A DNA stretch of 54,937 nt from Aminicella lysinilytica (GTDB lineage Bacteria; Bacillota; Clostridia; Peptostreptococcales; Anaerovoracaceae). The notes beneath the pieces are model-generated. The model saw only the letters and a list, made by a program, of their open reading frames with translations. It was not told the DNA's origin and did not search any database. A program made the translations under genes and the position numbers. The stretch lies in contig NZ_SNXO01000014.1 of NCBI RefSeq assembly GCF_004362975.1, positions 1-54,937 of the forward strand. The letters are read 5' to 3'. Shown piece by piece: positions 15,858-24,536 of the stretch (positions are counted from its first letter, which is position 1; each line of letters begins with the position of its first letter).

Positions 15858-16653
15858 CAGAATAGAACATTTCCCTGGTGATATAGGTATAGGCTACGTA
15901 GATTTGAAGTCTGGAAAAAAATGCTATGCAGGAAACTGCGACGTTTATCCTGCTGCGGGACTAGCCAAGCTTTTACTGCTTATAGAGATATTTAATCAAT
16001 TGAATGAGGGGAAAATCACTGAAGACGAGAAAATCAAGCTGGCTGATGAAAGGTATTACAGGGATGAACATGCGGAAAATGAGGTGAATCCAATAATATC
16101 TTATGGTATAGCAAGATATCTGGATCCGAGTCTCAAGCTTACAGTCAGAGATGTATGTACTATGATGATGGTGATCAGCGACAACACTGCCTTTAATATT
16201 TTGCTGGACAAGGCAGGAATAGACAGGGTCAATGGTACTCTTTATGACATTGGAATGAACAAGAGCAGGATAAACAGGTTCATGCTGTTCGGAAAGGCGG
16301 ACAGAGAGAAGGAAGATGATATAGTGGACAACTATGTCTCTGTAAGCGAACTGACTGCTTTATATGAGAAAATGTATAACGGCCAGGTGATTTCCGAAGA
16401 CTTCAGCAGGCGCATGCTGGATCTGCTGAAGGAGCACCAGAGGACTAATATAATTCCCTACCCTATTCCCGATGATATTTCCGTGGCTCATCAGACAGGC
16501 CTTGATGAAGGGGTCGTGCTGGATGCCGGTATAATATACAGTGAGGAGCCATTCATATTGGCAATGGGAGTTAAAAACGCCGATGTTAGAGATGCAGAGG
16601 CGGTGATGCGTGACATTACTACTATGTGTTATGAAAACCATAGGAAACAGTAA
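15826..16653 (+). CDS. Class A beta-lactamase-fold protein lacking the catalytic serine
   Basis: A 275-residue protein of the serine beta-lactamase/DD-peptidase fold, homologous to the two hydrolases at 19663 and 20453. The nucleophile motif SxxK reads GLAK (residues 45-48, in PAAGLAK), so Gly replaces Ser. The third motif reads HQTG (222-225) instead of HKTG. The SDN motif is intact (118-120). Catalysis by the usual acyl-enzyme route should be impossible, so a ligand-sensing or regulatory role is more likely. No signal peptide is seen. The gene overlaps the end of the sigma-54 activator by about 30 bases, which fits a partner of that activator. The start is uncertain among 15823 (TTG), 15826 and 15835. 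Confidence 0.85.
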   Translation: MKTMLLEMINNRIEHFPGDIGIGYVDLKSGKKCYAGNCDVYPAAGLAKLLLLIEIFNQLNEGKITEDEKIKLADERYYRDEHAENEVNPIISYGIARYLDPSLKLTVRDVCTMMMVISDNTAFNILLDKAGIDRVNGTLYDIGMNKSRINRFMLFGKADREKEDDIVDNYVSVSELTALYEKMYNGQVISEDFSRRMLDLLKEHQRTNIIPYPIPDDISVAHQTGLDEGVVLDAGIIYSEEPFILAMGVKNADVRDAEAVMRDITTMCYENHRKQ

Positions 16654-16678
16654 AAAAGGTTTAAAAAAAGACCCAGAT

Positions 16679-16694
16679 GTTCGGAAACACGAAC
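16679..16694. promoter_or_regulatory. Candidate activator-binding site upstream of the sigma-54 promoter
   Basis: GTTCG-N6-CGAAC is a perfect 5-bp inverted repeat centred about 83 bases upstream of the -24 element, the distance expected for an enhancer-binding-protein site. It is the only such dyad noticed between the activator operon and the promoter other than the terminator stem. Confidence 0.35.
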
Positions 16695-16707
16695 GGAAAA
16701 CTATTTG

Positions 16708-16743
16708 AACAGCCGGTCCATAATTTCGGATCGGCTGTTTTTT
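16708..16743 (+). terminator. Rho-independent terminator of the activator / inactive-hydrolase operon
   Basis: AACAGCCG (16708-16715) pairs with CGGCTGTT (16732-16739) and runs into TTTT. It separates the regulatory pair from the sigma-54-driven operon. Confidence 0.8.
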
Positions 16744-16768
16744 GCCGCCTGAGGGGGAGTATAAGTTC

Positions 16769-16784
16769 TGGCATAAATAATGCA
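16769..16784 (+). promoter_or_regulatory. Sigma-54 (-24/-12) promoter
   Basis: TGGCATAAATAATGCA matches the sigma-54 consensus TGGCAYR-N4-TTGCW at all but one position (A for the first T of TTGC), with the invariant GG and GC ten bases apart. It lies 83 bases before the permease gene and behind a sigma-54 activator gene, which strongly supports it. Confidence 0.85.
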
Positions 16785-16866
16785 ATGTAATAAGGCATTA
16801 TGGGTGTTCTATTTAATGAATAGAATGTTGAACGATTATTCTCTACAATAATTTAAGGAGGTTTTT

Positions 16867-18255
16867 ATGAGTGAAAACAATGACAACGGCCAATTTAAAC
16901 GAGTAATAGGCCTGTTTGGTGGTATCAGCCTGGTTGCTGGGATGACCATTGGTTCAGGAGTTTATTATCTTGGCAGTTATGTACTGGAACGTACAGGTTT
17001 CAGCTTTGGCTGGGCTCTGGTATGTTGGATCGTTGGAGGAGTAGTTTCCATACTTGGTGGGCTGTGCTTTGCGGAGCTTGGAGCAGAAAGACCTGTGGCA
17101 GGTGGCATGACGGTCTACCTAAGCGAGGCATATCACCCTGCTCTGGGTTTTGTTAATGCCTTTTCCTGCTTTATTCTGACATGCTCAGGATCCATAGCAT
17201 CGCTGGCAATGGCGGCGGTAACCGGCTTAAAGGGAACATTTGGCCTTAGCGAGGTCGAGGTTAAAATCTGGGCCATAGCAATTATAGTATTTTTCACAGC
17301 TATCAATTTGATCGGCGCCAAATATGGAGTAATATTACAAAATATTTCCATGGTATTGAGGGTAATTCCTCTAATACTGATTATATTTGTAGGCGTATTC
17401 ATGGGAGACCAATCAGTAGACTTGAGCCTGTCACCTGCGGGGACTTCTGCTGCAGGCGGCGGCTTCAGCGGAATGATATCTATGATAGCCTTTGCAACAT
17501 TTGCTTCACTGTGGGCTTATGAAGGCTGGGAGAATTTGAACACCGTAGGCGAGGAAATTAAAAACCCGAGGAAAAATTTACCTTTGGCAATTATCATATC
17601 CTTGTTATTCATTACGGCAGTTTACGTTTTGTTCCAGTTTGCTCTTTACAGAGTAATGCCGGCTGAAGAAATCAAGGCAATGGTCGGAAGCGGAGACATT
17701 TACGTAGGGAATGCCGTAGCAGAGAAACTTATGGGACGCTTCGGATATATAATCGTCCTTGCGGGTATGACTATAGGAATACTAGGAACTACTAATGGCG
17801 ATGTTCTCGTATTCCCGAGAACATACTATGCTATGGCGGAGGAAGGATACTTCCCTAAATCATTTACTAAGATAAGCAAGAGGACAGGAGTACCTGTACC
17901 AGCTACGATCGCTTCCTCAACAGTTGCTATCATATTGGTAGTTTTCAACAGTTTGCAGGATCTGACGGATATGCTGATCACTCTTTCGGCATTGCTGAAT
18001 GTATTGTGCATGGCCGCAGTAATAATATACAGAGTCAAATGGCCTGAAATGGAAAGACCGTATAAGGTCTGGGGCGGCATTCCGACAGTAGTGGTAACAG
18101 TAATACTCTTTGCTGTTCTTCTGGTCAATGAATTCGTCAGCGACCCAAGGTCAGCATTTATCGGATTCGCCATTCCTCTGGTAGGCCTGGTATTCTACTT
18201 CTACTTCAAGAAGAAGAACGGCGGCAAGGAATTCAACGGAGAAAATATCGAGTAG
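16867..18255 (+). CDS. APC-family amino acid permease
   Basis: A 462-residue transporter of the amino acid-polyamine-organocation superfamily with about 12 membrane helices. The first helix carries the substrate-binding signature GMTIGSGVYYLG (about 24-35) with the conserved unwound Gly-Ser-Gly. ATFASLWAYEGWENLNTVGEE (about 210-230) is the typical helix-6 motif of the LAT/APC group. AAGGAGG precedes the ATG. It is the first gene after the sigma-54 promoter and probably imports the N-acyl or D-amino-acid substrate, or exports a product by exchange. Direction and substrate cannot be told. Confidence 0.92.
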   Translation: MSENNDNGQFKRVIGLFGGISLVAGMTIGSGVYYLGSYVLERTGFSFGWALVCWIVGGVVSILGGLCFAELGAERPVAGGMTVYLSEAYHPALGFVNAFSCFILTCSGSIASLAMAAVTGLKGTFGLSEVEVKIWAIAIIVFFTAINLIGAKYGVILQNISMVLRVIPLILIIFVGVFMGDQSVDLSLSPAGTSAAGGGFSGMISMIAFATFASLWAYEGWENLNTVGEEIKNPRKNLPLAIIISLLFITAVYVLFQFALYRVMPAEEIKAMVGSGDIYVGNAVAEKLMGRFGYIIVLAGMTIGILGTTNGDVLVFPRTYYAMAEEGYFPKSFTKISKRTGVPVPATIASSTVAIILVVFNSLQDLTDMLITLSALLNVLCMAAVIIYRVKWPEMERPYKVWGGIPTVVVTVILFAVLLVNEFVSDPRSAFIGFAIPLVGLVFYFYFKKKNGGKEFNGENIE

Positions 18256-18280
18256 CCGATAGACCTGGGAGGAAAATAGA

Positions 18281-19636
18281 TTGAAAAGAACATTGATTCA
18301 AGGGGGACGCATAGTCGATCCCAAGCAGGGAATAGACAGAATAAGCAATTTGCTCATAGAGAATAACAGGATACGGGCAGTAACCGACGAGGCGCCGGAG
18401 GCTGACGAGGTCATCGATGCTTCAGGGAAGATCGTCTGCCCGGGCTTTATAGACATGCACATGCATGAAGACGAGCTGGAGCCGGGCGGCAACAAAATCA
18501 AAGAGAGCATGTCGGTCTCGGCTCTGAAAATGGGCGTGACTACGGATGTGGCCGGCAACTGCGGCGACAATGTCTGCGACCCGGACAGATTCCTGGATAT
18601 GGCCGACCGCGACGGCGTTCCTGTAAATGTCGCGATGCTGGCGGGTCATACATACCTGAGAAATCGCAATGGCCGTAAGGACAAGTATAGACCTATCGGC
18701 GAAGCGGATATCAGGGCCATGACCGAGGAATGCAGGAAATATCTGGATGCAGGTTGTATCGGCGTTTCCTTCGGAGTAAAATATGTACCGGGGACTACGT
18801 GGAATGAAATGTATTCGCTGGCCAGGTTATGCGCCGGCGATCAGAAAATCGTAGCCTCTCATGTGAGGCAGGACGTGGACGGAGTGTTCCAGGCAGCCGA
18901 CGAACTGGCAGAGCTTGGTCGTGAAGCAGGAGTCCGAGTCCAGTTTTCCCACATAGGGAGCATGGGCGCCTACGGGCAGATGGAGACCCTCCTTCAGAAC
19001 GTGGAGGAATACAGGATGCAGGGCGTGGACATGATGTGCGACTGCTATCCTTACACGGCCTTCAGTACGGAAATAGGTGCGACAACCTACGATCCGGGGT
19101 TCCTGGACAGATATAAGGCTGACTACGGGGACATCCTCATAGTCAACGGCAAATACGAGGGGCAGAGATGTACGGAGGCCATATATGAAGACCTGCGTCG
19201 GAACGCCCCTGACACAAGTACCATAGGTTACTTCATGAAGGAAGATGACATAGAACGGGCTCTGGTTTCGCCGCTGGTCATGATAGGCAGTGACGGAGTC
19301 AGGACTGACGGCCTCGGCCATCCGCGGGCATCGGGAACATTCCCGAGGTTCATATCGGACTATATAAGACCGGGCAAAGTCACTCTGCTGGATGGAGTCA
19401 GGAAGATGACCACAATGGCCGCCGACAGACTTCACCTGAGCAACAAAGGCAACTTTATCACGGGCAGCGACGCCGATGTGGTGGTTTTCGATCTGGATAA
19501 GACCGAGGACAAAGCTACATATGAAAACGGCCAGATTCCGCCGACAGGCATCGAGCAGGTGCTCATTGGCGGCCAGCGTGCCCTTGAAGACGGCATAGTC
19601 GTGAACAAAAGACTTGGCAGGGCCGTGAGACGCTGA
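18281..19636 (+). CDS. D-aminoacylase-type amidohydrolase
   Basis: A 451-residue metal-dependent amidohydrolase of the N-acyl-D-amino-acid deacylase / dihydroorotase-like group. It would release a free amino acid from an N-acyl derivative. The metal motif is HMH at residues 60-62 (GFIDMHMHED). Cys94 in AGNCGDN matches the bridging cysteine ligand of D-aminoacylases. Other metal ligands are expected in ASHVRQD (second His) and FSHIGS, and the catalytic Asp in MIGSDG. The start is a TTG with GGGAGG well placed. It lies 25 bases after the permease and nine before the next hydrolase's GTG, so it is within the operon. Stereospecificity is inferred from family. Confidence 0.9.
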   Translation: MKRTLIQGGRIVDPKQGIDRISNLLIENNRIRAVTDEAPEADEVIDASGKIVCPGFIDMHMHEDELEPGGNKIKESMSVSALKMGVTTDVAGNCGDNVCDPDRFLDMADRDGVPVNVAMLAGHTYLRNRNGRKDKYRPIGEADIRAMTEECRKYLDAGCIGVSFGVKYVPGTTWNEMYSLARLCAGDQKIVASHVRQDVDGVFQAADELAELGREAGVRVQFSHIGSMGAYGQMETLLQNVEEYRMQGVDMMCDCYPYTAFSTEIGATTYDPGFLDRYKADYGDILIVNGKYEGQRCTEAIYEDLRRNAPDTSTIGYFMKEDDIERALVSPLVMIGSDGVRTDGLGHPRASGTFPRFISDYIRPGKVTLLDGVRKMTTMAADRLHLSNKGNFITGSDADVVVFDLDKTEDKATYENGQIPPTGIEQVLIGGQRALEDGIVVNKRLGRAVRR

Positions 19637-19662
19637 CAGATCTGGTGGATACGGAGGTAATA

Positions 19663-20427
19663 ATGAAAGAAGACATCGTTAAAAGGCTAAAGGAACAAAA
19701 GGGCCGCGTGGGATTCTACTGTAAGAATCTCGTCACGGGGCAGGTCATGGAATACAAGTCGGACGAACAGTATCTGGCTGCCAGCGTTATTAAATTGCCG
19801 GTGTTCATGTCTATATCCAAGTGGGACAGCGAAGGCAAAGCTTCCATGTCAGATAAGGTCCAGGTGAGAAATGAGGATAAGGAACCTATCTGCGGTGCTC
19901 TGACTCTCTTTACAGACGAACCGGTAGTAGACGTACGGACTTTATGTAATCTGATGATTTCCATAAGCGATAATACGGCTACAAACTTACTCATAAAGAA
20001 ATACGGCATATTGGAACTCAGCAATGAATTTCTGAAGATCGGGCTGAAGGACACGGAACTCAACCGCATACTCTTCGATCCCGACAAGAGCCACGCCGGC
20101 CTGGAGAACTGTATCGTTCCATCGGAGATGGCCATGCTGCTGGAAAAAGTCTACAGAGGTACTTTTGTGTCGAAAAAGGTTTCCAAGGACATAGAGGATA
20201 CCCTGCTCCTGCAGCAGATAAATCATAAGATCGGCGGCATAATAAACGACGAAGTGCCGATTGCCCACAAGACCGGCGAGGATGACGGAGTCACCAACGA
20301 CGTGGGCATCGTATACGCCAGGGAACCTTTTGTAATATGCTTCGCCGGGACAGATACAGACGTACCGGAATTCGAGGATCTCATAAGGCACGTGTCCTAT
20401 GAGGTGTTTAAGGAATACAATAAATAG
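19663..20427 (+). CDS. Serine hydrolase, class A beta-lactamase-related
   Basis: A 254-residue hydrolase with the full set of motifs: SVIK (nucleophile, in YLAASVIKLPVF), SDN (in MISISDNTATN) and HKTG (in PIAHKTGEDDGV). No signal peptide is present, so it should act in the cytoplasm rather than on cell-wall targets or secreted antibiotics. The substrate is probably an amide or peptide related to that of the amidohydrolase. The frame extends to a GTG at 19645, but the ATG at 19663 has GGAGG six bases upstream. Resistance is not implied: the locus context is catabolic. Confidence 0.88.
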   Translation: MKEDIVKRLKEQKGRVGFYCKNLVTGQVMEYKSDEQYLAASVIKLPVFMSISKWDSEGKASMSDKVQVRNEDKEPICGALTLFTDEPVVDVRTLCNLMISISDNTATNLLIKKYGILELSNEFLKIGLKDTELNRILFDPDKSHAGLENCIVPSEMAMLLEKVYRGTFVSKKVSKDIEDTLLLQQINHKIGGIINDEVPIAHKTGEDDGVTNDVGIVYAREPFVICFAGTDTDVPEFEDLIRHVSYEVFKEYNK

Positions 20428-20452
20428 TTGATGATCGTGAGGCGGTGTAAAA

Positions 20453-21325
20453 ATGAGTGAAGAGGAATTAGAAGAATATCTCAGGGACAGGACGGGGAGT
20501 CTTGCGGGCCATGTGGGCATTTACTGCCAGGAGCTGGCTACGGGAAAGACCATGGATGTGGTCGACGGCAAGCGTCTCGGGGACCGGCCGGCGGAGGAGG
20601 ATGTGTTCGAGTCTGCCAGCGTCATCAAGATATGGATAATGGCGGCGGCCTATGACCTTATGGCAAAAGGCAAACTGAGCCCTGACGAGATCCTTACCCT
20701 GAAAGACATCGACAAAGTGCCTTTTGTGGGGGATGAGGATTACGCCCGGGATCAGGCGCGAGGTCAGCTGACGGAGGATATGTTCCCGGAGAGCGGAGTG
20801 CTGAATGCCATGCATCCCGGTCTGGAACTCACCGTAGAAGACACGATCAGGTTAATGATACTCATAAGTGATAACACGGCGACCAACATGATGATCGATC
20901 TGGTTGGGCTGGATGTTGTCAACAACTTCCTCAATAAGATGGGTATGAGCAAGAGCAGGCTTTGCCGCCGGCTCTTCGACTCGGACCCCAGCGGAATGGG
21001 ACAGGAAAATTCAATATCACTTTCGGAAACAGGCTGGTTTTTCCGGCAGCTTTACGATGGCACTCTGGTTTCGGCCGAGGCCAGCGAGAAGATGAGCAGC
21101 ATGATGCAGAACCAGCAGACGACGTATAAGATACCGTTCTTCCTTCGTGAGATACCTATAGCTCATAAGACGGGAGAAGACTGCGGTATCGCCAATGATG
21201 TCGGTATAGTGTTTGCAAAGAATCCGTTTATTTTCTGTTTCGCGTCCAATGGCGTAGATGTGGCAGCAGCAGATCGTCTGTGCCAGGATGCAGCACTAGA
21301 GGTTTATAATTATTATAATGTTTAA
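20453..21325 (+). CDS. Serine hydrolase, class A beta-lactamase-related (paralogue)
   Basis: A 290-residue paralogue of the preceding gene, with intact SVIK (in FESASVIKIWIM), SDN (in LISDNTATNMM) and HKTG (in PIAHKTGEDCGI). It carries a longer N-terminal part and an insertion (RGQLTEDMFPESG) before the second motif. No export signal is visible. GAGG lies eleven bases before the ATG. With the serine-less protein at 15826 there are three members of one family within 5.5 kb, two predicted active and one not, which suggests duplication followed by specialisation. Confidence 0.88.
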   Translation: MSEEELEEYLRDRTGSLAGHVGIYCQELATGKTMDVVDGKRLGDRPAEEDVFESASVIKIWIMAAAYDLMAKGKLSPDEILTLKDIDKVPFVGDEDYARDQARGQLTEDMFPESGVLNAMHPGLELTVEDTIRLMILISDNTATNMMIDLVGLDVVNNFLNKMGMSKSRLCRRLFDSDPSGMGQENSISLSETGWFFRQLYDGTLVSAEASEKMSSMMQNQQTTYKIPFFLREIPIAHKTGEDCGIANDVGIVFAKNPFIFCFASNGVDVAAADRLCQDAALEVYNYYNV

Positions 21326-21331
21326 ATACGA

Positions 21332-21357
21332 GGATCGTCCCGCTGAAGGGACGGTCC
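21332..21357 (+). other. Intergenic hairpin before the antiporter gene
   Basis: A ten-position stem (21332-21341 with 21348-21357, one mismatch) encloses a six-base loop, followed by CTTGTTGTT. The T content is too interrupted for a strong terminator, so partial read-through into the NhaC gene is likely. It may lower antiporter expression relative to the hydrolases. Confidence 0.6.
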
Positions 21358-21384
21358 TTGTTGTTGCTAAGGAGGCAATTGTTT

Positions 21385-22935
21385 ATGGATAGTATAACTG
21401 TAGGTTGGTTATCTTTACTTCCACCGGTAATAGCCATAGCCATGGCTATCTGGACTAAGGAAGTAATATCCTCATTATTCGTCGGCATCTTATCCGGCGC
21501 TGTAATTTATTCATTCAAAGTAGGCACAGGTTTTGTCGGTATTTTCACCACAACATTCAATCTGATGGGAACTTGTCTTGCAGACAATATCACCAATATC
21601 ATTTTCCTGACATTGCTTGGTGCCGTCGTCGTGGAGGTCACTATCGCCGGAGGCGCGCAGGCTTATGGCGCCTGGGCGGCCAAGCATATCAAATCGCGGG
21701 CCATGGCTCAGTTGTCCACTGTTATTTTAGGAATTTTAATATTCATCGATGATTATTTCAACTGTCTGGCAGTAGGTACTATAATGAAGCCTGTAACTGA
21801 CAGATTCAATATTTCCAGAGCTAAGCTGGCGTATTTTATAGATTCTACAGCTTCGCCGGTCTGCATCATAGCGCCGGTTTCCAGCTGGGTAGCTGCTGTC
21901 GCATCGAGCATAGGTTCGGCCGGCGGTTCCAAGAGCGGCATGTCGGAATTCATAGCGACTATTCCTTTCAATCTGTACGCGTTGCTGACCATAACCATGG
22001 TCATTGTACTTGCGCTGACGAAGGTAAGCTACGGTCCAATGAAGAAGCTGGAGGACGAGGCTGAACTGGGCAATCTCCACGCCACTGATATCGATGTGGA
22101 TATGGGTGTAGATGTTTCCGAGCACGGCACTGTTGCGGATCTGGTAGTTCCAATACTCTGCCTGGTAATTTTCACAGTCCTTGCCATGCTTTATACAGGC
22201 GGTCTGTTCACAGGTAAAACTCATACTATCAGCGCTGCTTTCGGTAACTGCAACAGTTCCCTGTCACTGGTACTGGGCAGTTGCGCAGGCCTGATAATCT
22301 CTTTCATCATGTTCGTTCCGCGCAAGCTGATTTCCTTCAAAGATTTCTTTGACGGCGTCGTTCTGGGCGGCAAAAACATGGTCATGCCTAACATGATCCT
22401 GGCTCTTGCCTGGACTCTTGGCGGAGTCTGCAGACAGCTTCTGAGCACGGGACAGTTCGTCGGCCATCTGGTCGAAGTAAGCAACTTCCCGATCGCTTTC
22501 CTGCCGCTGCTGATATTCGTCACTTCCTGCATACTGGCCTTCGCCACAGGAACTGCATGGGGCACATTCGGAATCCTTATACCAATAGTAGTTACGCTGA
22601 TCGATCCGTCAGTTACTTCGGATCCTAACCTGCTGACAGTAGCCCTGGCTGCCTGCCTTGGCGGTTCAGTATTCGGCGACCACTGTTCACCGATTTCAGA
22701 TACGACGGTAATGTCTTCAACAGGCGCAAGCTGTCCGCATCTGGATCACGTATCGACACAGATACCGTACGCATTGACGGCTGCTGCATCATGCTGCGTA
22801 GGATATTTCGTTTCAGCATTAACACACGAGAATGTAGTAGCAGTACTTGCTTCAGCATTCATCGCACTCTTCGTTCTGATCTTCCTGCTGAATAAGTTCC
22901 TGGGAAGAAAAGAGCAGCAGGCCCAGAGAGCCTGA
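21385..22935 (+). CDS. NhaC-family Na+/H+ antiporter-like transporter
   Basis: A 517-residue membrane protein with 11-12 helices of the NhaC family, which includes sodium/proton antiporters and sodium-coupled organic-acid or amino-acid exchangers (for example malate/lactate type). Family segments include FIDDYFNCLAVGTIMKPV and GGSVFGDHCSPISDTTVMSS near the C-terminal third. The frame opens at a TTG (21358), but GGAGG supports the ATG at 21385. It is the last gene of the sigma-54 operon and probably moves a product or maintains the sodium gradient for the permease. Transport specificity unknown. Confidence 0.9.
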   Translation: MDSITVGWLSLLPPVIAIAMAIWTKEVISSLFVGILSGAVIYSFKVGTGFVGIFTTTFNLMGTCLADNITNIIFLTLLGAVVVEVTIAGGAQAYGAWAAKHIKSRAMAQLSTVILGILIFIDDYFNCLAVGTIMKPVTDRFNISRAKLAYFIDSTASPVCIIAPVSSWVAAVASSIGSAGGSKSGMSEFIATIPFNLYALLTITMVIVLALTKVSYGPMKKLEDEAELGNLHATDIDVDMGVDVSEHGTVADLVVPILCLVIFTVLAMLYTGGLFTGKTHTISAAFGNCNSSLSLVLGSCAGLIISFIMFVPRKLISFKDFFDGVVLGGKNMVMPNMILALAWTLGGVCRQLLSTGQFVGHLVEVSNFPIAFLPLLIFVTSCILAFATGTAWGTFGILIPIVVTLIDPSVTSDPNLLTVALAACLGGSVFGDHCSPISDTTVMSSTGASCPHLDHVSTQIPYALTAAASCCVGYFVSALTHENVVAVLASAFIALFVLIFLLNKFLGRKEQQAQRA

Positions 22936-23000
22936 ACTCGACGGGCGCAGAGCCCGCCCCTATAAAATAGCGGATTCATAATAAACACAATACATAGAAA

Positions 23001-23050
23001 AGAGGCTGTCTTCGCCATGCGGTCAAAAGCATGGCGGAGGCGGCTTCTTT
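23001..23050 (+). terminator. Terminator hairpin after the sigma-54 operon
   Basis: A long stem (23001-23020 with 23029-23048, a few mismatches, core TCGCCATGC/GCATGGCGG) with an eight-base loop, followed by CTTTGGTTT. It lies 66 bases after the antiporter. The remaining gap to 23221 holds no gene that I can support. Confidence 0.65.
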
Positions 23051-23221
23051 GGTTTGGCTTGCAGATTGGTCAGGGCGGCGATGACTTCTTATTCAGCAGC
23101 CGCATATCGACCCGGCGCCAGGGGCGCGCACCTCTTATCTGATTATCTGGGACAAACGTGCGTGGAGCCATTCCTGTTCATGATCGAATAGCTGGAGAGT
23201 TTTTTTCTGCCCCATTCGATA

Positions 23222-24028
23222 TCAGTTTAACTTGGTCAGTGCAGCGATAACCTGTTTCTCCAGAGCTTTTTGCTTGGAAGCGGTCAGCTCACAGGAGGTA
23301 CGGATAACTACGGTTCCTAGGACTTTGTGTCCGCCTGAACTGAGTATGCCGCCATCGAAAGCGGACAGATATTCATTTCTTTCCTTCGCGTCTGCAGCTG
23401 TTCCATATACTTCTATGCAACCGCCTGCATCGGTTCCCTTATCGATCAGGCTACTGCCATATACATCTGACTGATCCACCAGAGAACTTTGGAAGAACAC
23501 GGCTGCAGTGTAGCCGCCAGCCTTGTGTAACTGCCCGTTAGGATCGTTGTCTTCAGTAGCAGCGACGACTTTGTTTACGTATTTGGCGTTCTTCAGTCGT
23601 GATACTACGAATTTCTCGGACGGCTTATTCAGTAGTTTAAGTTGTTTCACGCTATCAGTCAGGGCCTTTTGGGATTTTTTAAGGGCTTTGACTTGGCCGC
23701 TGTTATCGGCAGCAGTCAGTTTCTTGGTGGCCGCCTTGATATCTTCTGTTTCTGACGGCTGGTCCGGGATCTTGATTTTAGCCTTCTTAGTTACCGCTAT
23801 CTGTTTTTTCAAATTGCTGACAGTGGTTTTGTCTAAAGGCTTCCCGTGATTTTCCAGGAGGCCCTGGGCATTGGAAACTGCCTCGTCGAGTTTGTCGTTG
23901 GCAGTGTTGGCCTGCTCTACGGCAGCTTTGAAGTCCTTCTTAGCAGCAGACTTCTCTTTGTCACAGGCTCCCAGCGAGAAAATAAGGGCCAGGGCCAGTA
24001 TTACAACTAATATTTTTTTTATATTCAT
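23222..24028 (-). CDS. Lipoprotein with coiled-coil region, unknown function
   Basis: A 268-residue lipoprotein. The signal peptide ends in the lipobox LGAC (Cys22). Residues about 25-155 are Lys/Ala-rich and helical (KALKKSQKALTDSVKQLKLL), probably a coiled coil. A C-terminal alpha/beta domain (about 155-268) contains AAVFFQSSLVDQ and GGCIEVYGTAADAKERNEYL, a pattern seen in uncharacterised Gram-positive surface lipoproteins. A ribosome site (GGGAG) precedes the ATG. The membrane-protein gene just upstream on the same strand (19 bases away) is probably co-transcribed. Role unknown. Confidence 0.75.
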   Translation of the reverse strand: MNIKKILVVILALALIFSLGACDKEKSAAKKDFKAAVEQANTANDKLDEAVSNAQGLLENHGKPLDKTTVSNLKKQIAVTKKAKIKIPDQPSETEDIKAATKKLTAADNSGQVKALKKSQKALTDSVKQLKLLNKPSEKFVVSRLKNAKYVNKVVAATEDNDPNGQLHKAGGYTAAVFFQSSLVDQSDVYGSSLIDKGTDAGGCIEVYGTAADAKERNEYLSAFDGGILSSGGHKVLGTVVIRTSCELTASKQKALEKQVIAALTKLN

Positions 24029-24046
24029 CGCATTTTCTCCCTTATG

Positions 24047-24412
24047 TCAATTATTCTTCTTAGATTTACGCTGTGATATGAGCGTGCCTATAATAAATAC
24101 GACCCCAAATACCAGCGATACGGTTGACCAAATGTAAAGATCTGAGTAGCTGCCAGCATTGGCGTAGCCCAGAAGGGCACCGAAGATATAGAAGCCTGCG
24201 GCAGTGAATGCTCCACCTTTGCCGCCGTTTCTTGTGACTATTGCCACTATACCAGCGATCACCAGACAGATTACCAGGAAAAGCCCTGCCGTGCCGCCCA
24301 ACTGTCCGTTGTCTGACAGCGTATTATATAGTCCGGCGGCGCTGGACTGAAGTCCGATAAATACCGACAGAACCAGGGAAATAATCCCTAAAATCAATTT
24401 GATCGTTTTCAT
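24047..24412 (-). CDS. Four-helix membrane protein of unknown function
   Basis: A 121-residue membrane protein with helices at about 3-22, 42-60, 68-86 and 92-112, and a basic tail (SQRKSKKNN). Spacing from the AAAGGA site favours the ATG at 24412 over the upstream one at 24421. It shares the transcription unit of the lipoprotein downstream. The four-helix, Gly-rich form resembles small membrane proteins that often accompany clostridial lipoproteins, but no named family was recognised. Confidence 0.7.
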   Translation of the reverse strand: MKTIKLILGIISLVLSVFIGLQSSAAGLYNTLSDNGQLGGTAGLFLVICLVIAGIVAIVTRNGGKGGAFTAAGFYIFGALLGYANAGSYSDLYIWSTVSLVFGVVFIIGTLISQRKSKKNN

Positions 24413-24465
24413 ACAAATCATCCTTTCTCACATAATATTTTGATTTTATTGTATATGAGAAAGCA

Positions 24466-24492
24466 ATAAAAAATCGTGCTGTCAGCACGATT
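24466..24492 (-). terminator. Rho-independent terminator of the XRE regulator gene
   Basis: On the minus strand an 8-bp perfect stem, AATCGTGC with GCACGATT (plus 24472-24479 and 24485-24492), loop of five, runs into a T-rich tail (complement of the A run at 24467-24473). Confidence 0.8.
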
Positions 24493-24536
24493 GTATAACG
24501 TAAGAAGACCGCATGCGTCGGGGAGTGCGGACGATG

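Noticed and set aside
19663-21325. Beta-lactam resistance genes
   Set aside because: The proteins lack signal peptides and lie in an amino-acid/peptide catabolic operon; fold similarity alone does not support resistance.
21353-21367. Second sigma-54 promoter before the NhaC gene
   Set aside because: GG and GC elements are 11 rather than 10 bases apart and the TGGCAC block is missing.
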